DNA of 52,477 nt, taken from positions 1 to 52,477 of the forward strand of contig CAIKBD010000237.1 of NCBI GenBank assembly GCA_903825565.1, written 5' to 3'. Below are positions 16,755 through 24,741 of this stretch, piece by piece. Each line of letters begins with the position of its first letter. Within the stretch, counting starts at the first letter, position 1. A program made the translations under genes and the position numbers. Under the pieces are notes generated by a model. It was not told the origin of the DNA and ran no database searches. It saw only the letters and a program-made list of their open reading frames with translations. This DNA comes from an uncultured Anaerolineales bacterium (GTDB taxonomy: Bacteria > Chloroflexota > Anaerolineae > UBA4142).

Positions 16755-16801
16755 CCGACGACCGCCGCCAAGATCTGCGGTCTGCCGTCGGCGGTCGGCG
16801 G
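16755..16801. repeat. GACCGCCG-type intergenic hairpin
   Basis: CCGACGACCGCCG at 16755-16767 pairs with 16789-16801 with one mismatch, in the 81-base gap before the UroD-like gene. Flanking GACGACC micro-repeats extend it to the left. Confidence 0.75.
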
Positions 16802-16810
16802 CCTATCGTA

Positions 16811-18229
16811 TTAATCTAGCACAACGGCTTCGATGTTGAGCAGTTCGCACACGTGAATCAATTCGTCCACGTACGCGCCGCCCACACCCGAGATATGGTT
16901 CGAGCCGAATTCCTGGATGATGTCATCGAAATCGGCGTTGACCTTGACAAACGCGGTGGGCAGTTGATGCACGCCGCGCGCCGCGACGAATGCGGCGTAC
17001 TCTTCCTGGGTCGGCTCGACCGCTTGTCCGGGAATGATCGCCATCGTGTACGCGCCACCCTTACGATACAATCGCGCGAGCGTCATTGCGCCGGGCGCGG
17101 CTTTGAAATAAGTGATCGAGCCACCACCGGGTCGCATCGCCGGACGCAGTTCAATGTTCTTGAGATTTTCCACCGGATCATTCGAGCGACCGGCGTACCA
17201 CGAACACACCGCGCCGCAGTTCGGCAAATACAACGTGTGTGTGCCTTCGTTAAGGTAACTCAGGTCGCCAAAGAACGGCGGCATTCCGCCGGAGACGAGT
17301 TTCAAAATTTCCATCGTCAACGCACCGTCGCCATCCGCTTCGCACGCAAACGAGAAAACCGGTTTCGTACCCGACGCATCGTACGGACTCGGCATGAATG
17401 CGGCGCTGATGCACTGCGGCACATAATTGTTCGTCAGATCGGGCATACATTTGATCGCGCCAAAGTCAAGACCTTTTTCTTCGATGATTTGTTTCGTCGC
17501 GAGATAGCATCGCACCTGGAACGACAATTTCGCCGGCGTGAGACCTTGATCGTTATAGCCGATACTTTTGACATTCTGGGTCAGCCACGCCATCATCTCC
17601 GCCGATTGATCCTCGGTCATTTTTTCGGCGCGGCGAATGATTTCGAGTTGATCAATGTGCTCAACATCCACGCCGAATTGTTCGCGCCACTGCATCGGAT
17701 CGAATGTGCCGGTGTCAATGCCGAGCGAGCGTCCGCCAAACAAGCCGAACACCTCGCCGCGCAATCGTTTCACGGCCGACGCCGCACGAAACATGGGCAA
17801 GGTTTTTTCGCCGACCTTGCCCGATTCAAAATCTTGACGGACACGGAGATGCGGATAACCGATTTGCGCGAGCGCGCCCGCCGCGCCAAGCAAGCCGACG
17901 GTGCCGTGCGTCGCCGGACTCGCGTTCGAGACGAGCGCCGTCGGCAGGTTCATGCGTTGCACGCCGCGCACGACAAGATTCGGCGCCGTCCAGCACGGCA
18001 CGTGCGCGATGAACGACTCGACGCCCGCCGCGCGTAAACGATCCACTTGCCCGTCAATGTCTTGCTTGGTGCGCGCAACATTTTCATCAGCGCACAATTC
18101 AATCGGCAATGATTTGAAATAATCAATCGCTTGCCGATGGCGCGGCTCGGTGAGATTCTTGAACACCTTTGCCCATTCGTGCGCGCGTTCATCGCCAAAC
18201 GTGATGAGACCCACTTTTGGATACGTCAC
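16811..18229 (-). CDS. L-fucose/L-arabinose isomerase-family protein
   Basis: This 472-residue protein is of the FucI/AraA-like family, full length. Visible family segments are AHVPCWTAPN near 78, LGIDTGTFD near 170, a conserved central PDLTNNYVPQCISAAFMPSP, FACEADGDGALTM and HISGVGGAYVDEL near the C-terminus. I choose GTG 18229 (AGGAG seven bases upstream) over the TTG one codon earlier. It probably isomerises an aldose or deoxy-sugar derived from the imported compound. Divergence from true FucI and AraA leaves the substrate open. It lies between hairpins on both sides, in the middle of the catabolic cluster. Confidence 0.88.
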   Translation of the reverse strand: MTYPKVGLITFGDERAHEWAKVFKNLTEPRHRQAIDYFKSLPIELCADENVARTKQDIDGQVDRLRAAGVESFIAHVPCWTAPNLVVRGVQRMNLPTALVSNASPATHGTVGLLGAAGALAQIGYPHLRVRQDFESGKVGEKTLPMFRAASAVKRLRGEVFGLFGGRSLGIDTGTFDPMQWREQFGVDVEHIDQLEIIRRAEKMTEDQSAEMMAWLTQNVKSIGYNDQGLTPAKLSFQVRCYLATKQIIEEKGLDFGAIKCMPDLTNNYVPQCISAAFMPSPYDASGTKPVFSFACEADGDGALTMEILKLVSGGMPPFFGDLSYLNEGTHTLYLPNCGAVCSWYAGRSNDPVENLKNIELRPAMRPGGGSITYFKAAPGAMTLARLYRKGGAYTMAIIPGQAVEPTQEEYAAFVAARGVHQLPTAFVKVNADFDDIIQEFGSNHISGVGGAYVDELIHVCELLNIEAVVLD

Positions 18230-18260
18230 CAACTTGCTCCTGTTTTAAAAGTTGCTAGTG

Positions 18261-18295
18261 GGCGATTGGAGATTGTTTCCCAAACTCCAATCGCC
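18261..18295. repeat. Intergenic 11-bp perfect stem hairpin
   Basis: GGCGATTGGAG at 18261-18271 pairs with CTCCAATCGCC at 18285-18295. It lies between the SDR and isomerase genes, and its wording resembles the repeat at 24667. Confidence 0.8.
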
Positions 18296-18300
18296 AACGG

Positions 18301-19077
18301 CTATTTCTCCGCTTTGCGCGGGAAACCTTGAATCGAGCGTCCGCCATCCGGGTAGATCGTCTGACCGACGAAATAATTCGCGTCCTCGCTTCCCATGAAA
18401 ACAATCACGCGCGCGATTTGTTCGCACGAGGCGATATACCCAATCGGCAAGCGATCCATCAAGATTTTATGTTTCTCTTCGCTGTGCACGACGCGTTGCA
18501 TCAACTCGGTGAGCACCGGACCGGGCGCGACGCAGTTGACGAGAATGCCCTTGTCCACGAGCGCGAGCGCCATCGCTTTGGTCAGTTGATTGACGCCGCC
18601 CTTTGCCGCGCAGTACGGCACCTGGTCGGCGAGCGCAAGTTGCGCCATTACCGACGACACGTTCACGATAAAGCCGCCCTTTTTCTGATCCACCATCACG
18701 CGCGCGGCAGATTGGCTGAGCAAGAACGTGCCTTTGAGATCAACACCCATCACCCAGTCCCAGTCTTCTTCGGTCGTGTCGAAAAAGTTGGCGCTGTGAT
18801 TGACGCCGGCATTATTCACGACGATATCAATCGTGCCGAATGCTTTCACGGTTTCCGCGACGAGATTATCCACATCTTTTTTCTTGCTCACATCGCAAGT
18901 GACAAAAATCGCTTCGCCGCCCATCTCTTGACATTTCTTGACAACTTGCGCGCCCAAATCCGTCGAGCGCCCGGCGAGCGCAACCTTGGCGCCCTCCTTG
19001 ACGTACTCGTATGCCGTCGCTTCGCCAATACCTTTGGTTGCGCCGGTGATAATTGCTACTTTGCCTTTCAGTTTCAT
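18301..19077 (-). CDS. Short-chain dehydrogenase/reductase
   Basis: This is a 258-residue classical SDR. The nucleotide motif TGATKGIG is at 11-18, NNAG at 88-91, the catalytic Ser in NVSSV near 141-142, and Tyr 155 and Lys 159 in YCAAK. An Arg-containing pocket after the second strand (AGRST) hints at NADP preference. It likely oxidises or reduces a hydroxyl on the sugar or sugar acid. The start ATG 19077 follows GAGGCAG. It lies after the creatininase-like gene across a perfect palindrome. Confidence 0.93.
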   Translation of the reverse strand: MKLKGKVAIITGATKGIGEATAYEYVKEGAKVALAGRSTDLGAQVVKKCQEMGGEAIFVTCDVSKKKDVDNLVAETVKAFGTIDIVVNNAGVNHSANFFDTTEEDWDWVMGVDLKGTFLLSQSAARVMVDQKKGGFIVNVSSVMAQLALADQVPYCAAKGGVNQLTKAMALALVDKGILVNCVAPGPVLTELMQRVVHSEEKHKILMDRLPIGYIASCEQIARVIVFMGSEDANYFVGQTIYPDGGRSIQGFPRKAEK

Positions 19078-19105
19078 CTCTGCCTCACAAAAAAATTTGC
19101 GTGCC

Positions 19106-19135
19106 GGTAGGGGCGTAGCATGCTACGCCCCTACC
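19106..19135. repeat. Perfect 30-bp palindrome
   Basis: GGTAGGGGCGTAGCA (19106-19120) is followed directly by its exact complement (19121-19135), with no spacer. It belongs to the GTAGGGGC...GCCCCTAC type of intergenic palindrome seen in cyanobacteria and Chloroflexota. A related imperfect copy is at 20002-20029. Confidence 0.9.
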
Positions 19136-19147
19136 TATTAACGACAA

Positions 19148-19960
19148 TTATTTAATCGGCGGTTTCACGCCTACGGGCCAGCGTGTCATAATGTCCGTGA
19201 TCAAATCGGAAATGTGATTCACGGTGCGCGTGACGAGTTTTTCGCCTTTTTCGTATGTCGCCTTGGTCGGGTCGCCGATGACGCCGTTCGGCAATTCCTT
19301 GTATTCGGGTCGCGCGAACGTGCCTTCAAAGTGATACATCGTCCCCGGCTTCGGCGCCATGCCGGGCGCGATAATCCATTTGCGATCCACCAACGCTTCG
19401 CCGCCGCCTTTTTCGGCTTTGCTCATGTCCACGTATTTTGGATACAGATACAAACCGACTGAAGTTTCGGCTTCGTCTGCGTGCCACATGTAATCGTCGA
19501 GCACGTCCTTGTTGTCGCGCAAGAAATCGTACCAGTGCAGGGACAACGTAAAGTGTCCTTCGAGTCCGAGTTTGTGCACCGCGACGAGCGTCGTCGAAAC
19601 TTGACCGTGCGCGGAGAGGATGATGAATTTGTTGTAACCGGACACCGCCGCGCCTTTGACAATGTCAACAAGCAATGCGATGTGCGTATCGTACGAAAGC
19701 GGGATCGTCCCAGGCATGTACCAGTGATGATACGGATGCGAACCGTACATCGGCGAGGGCAACAGCATCGCGCCGGTTTTCTTGGCGATCAATTCCGCCA
19801 TGCCCATGGCGTTGTAGGCATCCACGCCGCACGGCGAGTGCGGTCCGTGTTGTTCAATCGCGCCGATGGGCAGAATCGCCAAATCGCATTCTTCTTTTGC
19901 CCAACGCACAACTTCGGTGTACGGCATTTCCTGCCACCACAAAAATTTTCGCTCTTTCAT
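19148..19960 (-). CDS. Creatininase-family metal amidohydrolase
   Basis: This 270-residue protein is of the creatininase / MftE family, which opens cyclic amides or acts on N-formyl and peptide bonds with two metals. Metal ligands are visible at E36, H38 and D47 (GAIEQHGPHSPCGVDAYN), H118 (SAHGQ) and the HADEAETS motif at 160-167. The residue two after H118 is Gln, where creatininase itself has Glu, so it is not a standard creatininase. A strong SD (AAAGGAG) precedes ATG 19960. Family members occur often in Chloroflexota sugar clusters, and lactam or lactone opening is conceivable here. Confidence 0.87.
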   Translation of the reverse strand: MKERKFLWWQEMPYTEVVRWAKEECDLAILPIGAIEQHGPHSPCGVDAYNAMGMAELIAKKTGAMLLPSPMYGSHPYHHWYMPGTIPLSYDTHIALLVDIVKGAAVSGYNKFIILSAHGQVSTTLVAVHKLGLEGHFTLSLHWYDFLRDNKDVLDDYMWHADEAETSVGLYLYPKYVDMSKAEKGGGEALVDRKWIIAPGMAPKPGTMYHFEGTFARPEYKELPNGVIGDPTKATYEKGEKLVTRTVNHISDLITDIMTRWPVGVKPPIK

Positions 19961-20001
19961 TTCTATTCTCCTTTTTGAAATTTGGTTGATATATTTTTTC
20001 C

Positions 20002-20029
20002 GTAGGGGCGCACGGCTGTGCGCCCGTAC
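20002..20029. repeat. GTAGGGGCGCAC intergenic hairpin
   Basis: GTAGGGGCGCAC at 20002-20013 pairs with GTGCGCCCGTAC at 20018-20029 with one mismatch. It lies three bases beyond the stop of the Ldh-type gene. Confidence 0.85.
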
Positions 20030-20031
20030 CC

Positions 20032-21090
20032 TCAGACTAATTTGGTTGTCGCACCCAGTTTGTCGCCAATCGCCACGAGTTCCTCGTATAGTTTAGAGGA
20101 AAGCGGAATGCCTTCTTGTTGCCGCTTGCGCGCACTGCGATATTCAATTTCGCCGGGTAGGAACATTTCGCCCTTGTCGTCCAGCATTGGCGAGGATTTG
20201 ACGCGTTGATAAAATGAATTCATGCGCGCTTGCATTTCATCCTTGCCCATGATCGCGGCAATGTTGATCGCAATCATAAAGTGTCCGGTCAAACTGGGAT
20301 CGTTCGGTTGCGTGTACATGCCTTTCAGTTGATCGCCGAACGCGCCGCCCGTGATCAAGCCGGACAAAATGTCCACGACGTACGAAAGCCCCAGCCCTTT
20401 GTGCCCGCCCATCGGCAGTAAGAATCCGTTGAAACCGATGGTTGGGTCATCCGTCGGACGACCTTCCTTGTCCGTCGCCCAATCGAGCGGAATCTTTTGC
20501 CCTTTTTTGATCGCGAGCAATAGTTTGCCGCCCGCCACCGCAGACATGGACATGTCGAGCACGAATGGAAATTCGCCAAAGGTCGGAATCGCAATCGCGA
20601 GCGGATTGTTGCCGGTGATCAATTTCTTGCCGCCCGGTGCGACCACGTTCGGCACGACGTTCGTCATCGCAATGCCGACCATGCCGCGTTCTGCCGCAAG
20701 TCGAGCGTACAATGCCGCCGCGCCAAAGTGATTGCTCTTGATGACGCCGACTGCCGCGATGTTGAATTTTTCCGCGAGTTCGATGGCGCGATTCATCGCC
20801 GTGCGCCCGACGATGTAACCCAGCCCATCATCGCCATCAAGCACTTCGAGCGCGAACCCGCCGCGAATTGTTTGGATGTTGGGACGCGGATTGACGATGC
20901 GCTTGCTTAGGCGTTCGAGATAAATCGCCGCGCGCAAAACGCCGTGCGAATCAATGCCCCACAAGTTCGTCAACACGAGCGAGTGCGCCGCATACTCGGC
21001 GTCAGCATGCGTCATGCCGGCTCGCTCAAACAAATCGGTTAGAAATTTTTCTAGTTGTTCAGGTCGAACGATGACCTCGTTCTCTGCCAT
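20032..21090 (-). CDS. Ldh-family (malate/L-lactate/ureidoglycolate-type) NAD(P) oxidoreductase
   Basis: This is a 352-residue NAD(P)-dependent 2-hydroxyacid / 2-keto acid oxidoreductase of the YlbC/AllD/DlgD family. Catalytic His is in WGIDSHGVLRA (about residue 48), a second conserved His in KSNHFGAAALYA, then GNNPLAIAIPT and GGHKGLGLS. In sugar-acid pathways, relatives such as 2,3-diketo-L-gulonate reductase reduce keto acids. It lies ten bases before the aldo/keto reductase, with which it is co-transcribed. It could set the redox state at C2 of an aldonate. Confidence 0.9.
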   Translation of the reverse strand: MAENEVIVRPEQLEKFLTDLFERAGMTHADAEYAAHSLVLTNLWGIDSHGVLRAAIYLERLSKRIVNPRPNIQTIRGGFALEVLDGDDGLGYIVGRTAMNRAIELAEKFNIAAVGVIKSNHFGAAALYARLAAERGMVGIAMTNVVPNVVAPGGKKLITGNNPLAIAIPTFGEFPFVLDMSMSAVAGGKLLLAIKKGQKIPLDWATDKEGRPTDDPTIGFNGFLLPMGGHKGLGLSYVVDILSGLITGGAFGDQLKGMYTQPNDPSLTGHFMIAINIAAIMGKDEMQARMNSFYQRVKSSPMLDDKGEMFLPGEIEYRSARKRQQEGIPLSSKLYEELVAIGDKLGATTKLV

Positions 21091-21100
21091 GCCTTTACCT

Positions 21101-22072
21101 CTACTTTATTTGTAATTGATTCAATTCGTCGTGCGATAACAGCACATCCACCGCCACGATGCTATCACGCAGTTGCTCGACGGTGCGCGGACCGACGACT
21201 GGAATCGTGACGAACGGTTGCGCCAGCAAATAACTCAGCGCGAGCGCGTTAATCGAGACCTGGTGTTTCGCGGCGAGCGATTTGACGACAGGCAACAATC
21301 GCGCGTTCGCCTCGCTGTAATAGCCACGCCGATCCTTGTCCGTCATTCCCGCGATGCCCAGCCGATCCAATTTTTCAAAGAACCCTTGCGCCTGCGCCGA
21401 GTACGCGATGACTGCCATCCCCATTTCGGAATGCCACGTGTAATCCTGCGCGCCAAACACGACAAGCCGTTCTGGGTCGGACAATGCTTCGCGATTCGGG
21501 ATTGCCAAACTCCACTGTGGTTGATTCGCGACAAAGCCGCACAAGCCGTGTGTGTGCGCGTACGCGTTCGCCTCGCGGATGCGCGGTGCGCGCCAATTCG
21601 AGCATCCCACGTGCTTGACCTTGCTCGTACGAATCACTTGATTCATCGCGTCCACGATTTCACCGACCGGCAATCCTGGGTCGTCGCGATGAAGCCAGAG
21701 CAAATCTACGTAATCGGTTTGCAAAAATTCGAGACTCTCCGCAAGGTCGTCCAACAATTCTTGCGCCGAGAGACGCGAGATGTGCGGCGTCTTGAGATTC
21801 GGATGTCCGACCTTGGTGGCGAGCACAACTTGCGCACGGCAGTTTTGCTTATGTAACCACGCGCCGATTGTTTTTTCGCTCGCGCTGTGCGGCGCACCCG
21901 GAATCCAGTCGGCGTAAATGTGCGCCGTGTCAATGAACGTGCCACCCAACTCGATGTACGCATCGAGCAATGCGAATGAATCATCACGATTCATCAGCGA
22001 GCCAAAGCGATTTGTGCCGAGCGCGATGACCGATGGACTCAGGGTCGTGCCGGGAATGTTGACGTATCTCAT
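21101..22072 (-). CDS. Aldo/keto reductase
   Basis: This 323-residue (beta/alpha)8 NADP-dependent oxidoreductase has the catalytic tetrad D48, Y53 (FIDTAHIYADW), K87 (LATKVG) and H128 (LLWLHRDDP). The GCSNW motif precedes the nicotinamide site. It probably interconverts a sugar aldehyde and alcohol. Its ATG overlaps the stop of the upstream dehydrogenase by four bases (ATGA), so the two are coupled. Confidence 0.92.
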   Translation of the reverse strand: MRYVNIPGTTLSPSVIALGTNRFGSLMNRDDSFALLDAYIELGGTFIDTAHIYADWIPGAPHSASEKTIGAWLHKQNCRAQVVLATKVGHPNLKTPHISRLSAQELLDDLAESLEFLQTDYVDLLWLHRDDPGLPVGEIVDAMNQVIRTSKVKHVGCSNWRAPRIREANAYAHTHGLCGFVANQPQWSLAIPNREALSDPERLVVFGAQDYTWHSEMGMAVIAYSAQAQGFFEKLDRLGIAGMTDKDRRGYYSEANARLLPVVKSLAAKHQVSINALALSYLLAQPFVTIPVVGPRTVEQLRDSIVAVDVLLSHDELNQLQIK

Positions 22073-22968
22073 TGCTTTGGATTCAGCCCCGCCATCGCCT
22101 CGAACAATTTCACGATGCCGATGAAATCGAGACCGCCCTCGCCGTTCGCTTGCATCACGCGGAACAATTCGCGCGCGAGCGAGGTAATCGGCATCGGCAG
22201 ATTCATTTCTTTTGCGGCGGCTAAAGCCAGGTCAATGTCTTTGGCGGCAACGTCCACTGTTGATTGCGGCGCGGTGTAATTGCGTTCCTGCAGTAGTGGC
22301 GCTTTGTAATTCATCAACGGCGAACTCAGCGCGCTGTGATTGATGACCTCGATGATTTGTCCCCAGTCTGTGCCGCCGCGCTCGCCGAACGTGAACGCCT
22401 CGCCGACCATCGCGGCGGTGATGCCGACCATGATGCTGTGCACGAGTTTGAGATAAATCGCTTGCTCGGCATCGCCGACGTAATACATTTGTTTGCCGAG
22501 CGCGGAAAAAGCCGGCAAACATCTTTCGTACGCGTCTTGCGGTCCCGATGCAAAAATCGTCAACGTGCCTTCAGTCGCGGGCTTGATGCTTCCCGATACT
22601 TTGGCGCGCAAGTACGCGACGCCTTTTTCATCGGCGACCTGCGCGACCTTGGCGGATGCCATCGGCGAGACGGTGCTCATGTCCGCGTAAATCGCGCCAC
22701 GCGATGCGCCGCGCAAAATTCCATCGTCCGCGAGCGCAACGTGTTCGAGCACCTTGTCGTCGAGAATCATCGAGATAACCAGGTCGGCGTCGCGCGCGGC
22801 GTCTGCCGGCGAAGTCGCGGGTTGTGCGCCGCTCGCCACAATCGCGACGACCTGAGCGGGCACAATGTCAAAAACTTTTAACTCGAATCCCGCGCGCAAT
22901 AAATTCTTGGACATGGGCACGCCCATGCGCCCCAATCCGACAAAACCGATTCGTTTAATTTCTGTCAT
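22069..22968 (-). CDS. 3-hydroxyisobutyrate-dehydrogenase-like beta-hydroxyacid dehydrogenase
   Basis: This 299-residue two-domain NAD(P) enzyme has a Rossmann motif GFVGLGRMG (8-16), a substrate motif RAKVSGSIKPATEGTL (121-135) in place of the common DAPVSGG, and catalytic Lys 174 in AIYLKLVHS. The family includes tartronate semialdehyde reductase and L-threonate dehydrogenase (LtnD). LtnD works in pathways that use DUF1537 kinases, and such a kinase lies in this cluster at 13443. That makes oxidation of a tetronate or aldonate to a keto acid a reasonable role. The altered substrate loop argues against assigning an exact substrate. Confidence 0.9.
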   Translation of the reverse strand: MTEIKRIGFVGLGRMGVPMSKNLLRAGFELKVFDIVPAQVVAIVASGAQPATSPADAARDADLVISMILDDKVLEHVALADDGILRGASRGAIYADMSTVSPMASAKVAQVADEKGVAYLRAKVSGSIKPATEGTLTIFASGPQDAYERCLPAFSALGKQMYYVGDAEQAIYLKLVHSIMVGITAAMVGEAFTFGERGGTDWGQIIEVINHSALSSPLMNYKAPLLQERNYTAPQSTVDVAAKDIDLALAAAKEMNLPMPITSLARELFRVMQANGEGGLDFIGIVKLFEAMAGLNPKQ

Positions 22969-22975
22969 TGTACTT

Positions 22976-24655
22976 TCACGGACACACGAGCGTTGGAAAA
23001 TAACTCGTGCGTAAAATTTCGTCTACCGTACTGCCTAGCGTCAACTCGACGAGCGGGTTGTGCCCGTACCCGCCGACGATAATCAACCCGGCGCGTTGTT
23101 CTTGCGCAACCTGCAACAATACTTTGGCATTCTGACCAGAACGATTTATCAAGGTTGCTCGAATTTTTCGTTCGCGCACAAAGTCTTGGGCTTGATACAA
23201 CGCTTCGCCCGCATCGTGTCTGTTATCAGGCACGCTCACGATGGTCAACGCGAGATTCCATCGTCGCGCGAGATACGCCGCAATCGCCAGCGCTTCGTTC
23301 GATTTGGGGCTTGCATCGTAACCCAGCACCGCACGCCCAAAGTGATACACAATCCCAGGCGTGAACAGAATCGGACTGGCGCAGTTGCGAATGAGCGTTC
23401 GCATGCCCGAACCCAGCTTGGCAAAGGGTAACGCGGGCGGCGGATGCGCGATTTTGATAACGGTCATGTCCACCCACTCGGCGCGATTGCAAATCGTCTC
23501 TGCGATGTCGCCCTGCTCGACCGCAAGCGAACCGAAAATGCTCGCTTGCTCGCATCGCCGCGCGAACTCGGCTTGAATCGCGCTCGCATCGTCTTGTGTA
23601 ACGTAGAGACCGAGCACACGCCCGCGTTCGCGTTGCGCTACATCGAGTGCCATCGTCAACGCATCCCAGCCCGACGCGCGTCCGTTCAATGGCACGAGAA
23701 TATTTTTGAACAGGCGAAACACTTGCCCGTCGTCGTTTTGTAAATTGGCGAGCACGTGCTCGCGTCGCCAGCGACCTGGCATCACGCGCTCGCTTGCATC
23801 GTCGGATGCCAAAACATTTTGAATGCGACCCAGGACGCGCGCGACGAATGATTGAACCTGGGTCGGCTCATGGCTTGCTTGCGCTTCCCACTCGGTCGCT
23901 TCGTCCATCAACGCACGATAGCCAGAGACCATCAAGTACACATCGGCTTCGGTATGATGCGGAAAATCGCGCAACACATTTTGCTCGCGCATTACGTTCG
24001 CGATGACCGAGTACACCTTGTCGTACCAATCAGTCGCCGCTTCATCTGCCGACACGTCGCGCTTTTGCGTCGCGCTCATCACATAACGATGCAATTCGAT
24101 GTGCCGTTCGAGCGTGTCGTATGCGGATGGCTCGCTCGCGCGCAACTCCACAACAGGCCGCACTTGGTCGAGATGCGTGTGTTGCAAAAATTCGAGACGC
24201 CGCGCTTCGAGAATAATGTCTTCGGGTCGCGCATCGGGCTGGAGCGACACCGGGCTGGACACCTCGGTCACGTACGCTTCGATGTGCGTTGCGCCCATCT
24301 GCCGCGCGACGGAGACGCGATGATTGCCATCAGCAACAAAGTACGCCTCGCCGATTTGGTACGCCTCAATCGGTTGTACGCCTTCGGTTTCGGCGACCTC
24401 GCGCACGCGCTCCCAGCGCACCGCATCGTTGTCGCGCAACGGATAAAATTTGCGCGTGAAATCAGTAGCGCGCCCGACGCTTCCAACAATGGCGTCAATC
24501 GGAATATCTTTTAAGGTGCGATGCGGCGTAATTTGCGTATTGAGTTTTTGGCGTACCTCTTCATACGCGATCAAGTCTACCGATTTGCCAGTCAAACGCG
24601 CGAGCACTTGCTCCCAGTCCGCTTGCAATCGTGCGCGGTCGAATTCTCTGACCAT
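22976..24655 (-). CDS. ParB-like domain fused to two universal-stress domains
   Basis: This is a 559-residue fusion. Residues about 45-130 form a ParB/sulfiredoxin-like domain with AIVGSVGRATDF and DGNHRVSVARQMGA, the nucleotide-binding signature of that fold. Residues about 135-310 are helical and of no family I recognise. The C-terminus has two UspA-like domains. The first (about 322-455) is degenerate. The second (about 468-559) has the ATP-loop pattern GGYGHNPLVELTLGSTVDEIL. No helix-turn-helix is seen. It ends seven bases before the dehydrogenase and follows a tandem-SnoaL gene. A cytosolic nucleotide-sensing or regulatory role is likely; the real function is unknown. Confidence 0.82.
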   Translation of the reverse strand: MVREFDRARLQADWEQVLARLTGKSVDLIAYEEVRQKLNTQITPHRTLKDIPIDAIVGSVGRATDFTRKFYPLRDNDAVRWERVREVAETEGVQPIEAYQIGEAYFVADGNHRVSVARQMGATHIEAYVTEVSSPVSLQPDARPEDIILEARRLEFLQHTHLDQVRPVVELRASEPSAYDTLERHIELHRYVMSATQKRDVSADEAATDWYDKVYSVIANVMREQNVLRDFPHHTEADVYLMVSGYRALMDEATEWEAQASHEPTQVQSFVARVLGRIQNVLASDDASERVMPGRWRREHVLANLQNDDGQVFRLFKNILVPLNGRASGWDALTMALDVAQRERGRVLGLYVTQDDASAIQAEFARRCEQASIFGSLAVEQGDIAETICNRAEWVDMTVIKIAHPPPALPFAKLGSGMRTLIRNCASPILFTPGIVYHFGRAVLGYDASPKSNEALAIAAYLARRWNLALTIVSVPDNRHDAGEALYQAQDFVRERKIRATLINRSGQNAKVLLQVAQEQRAGLIIVGGYGHNPLVELTLGSTVDEILRTSYFPTLVCP

Positions 24656-24666
24656 GTGTTTGGAAA

Positions 24667-24739
24667 TTGGAAGTTGGAAATTAGAAATTGGAGATTAGAA
24701 ATTGGAGATTGGATTAGTACCCCAACATCCAACTTCCAA
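24667..24739. repeat. TTGGAAGTTGGA inverted repeat with ATTGGAGATT micro-repeats
   Basis: TTGGAAGTTGGA at 24667-24678 pairs exactly with 24728-24739. The loop contains near-tandem ATTAGAAATTGGAG units. It fills the gap between the SnoaL gene at 24742 and the fusion gene. Confidence 0.8.
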
Positions 24740-24741
24740 CA

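Noticed and set aside
16853-18037. A 394-codon plus-strand open frame
   Set aside because: Shadow of the isomerase-family gene. The composition is Arg-rich with no recognisable fold.
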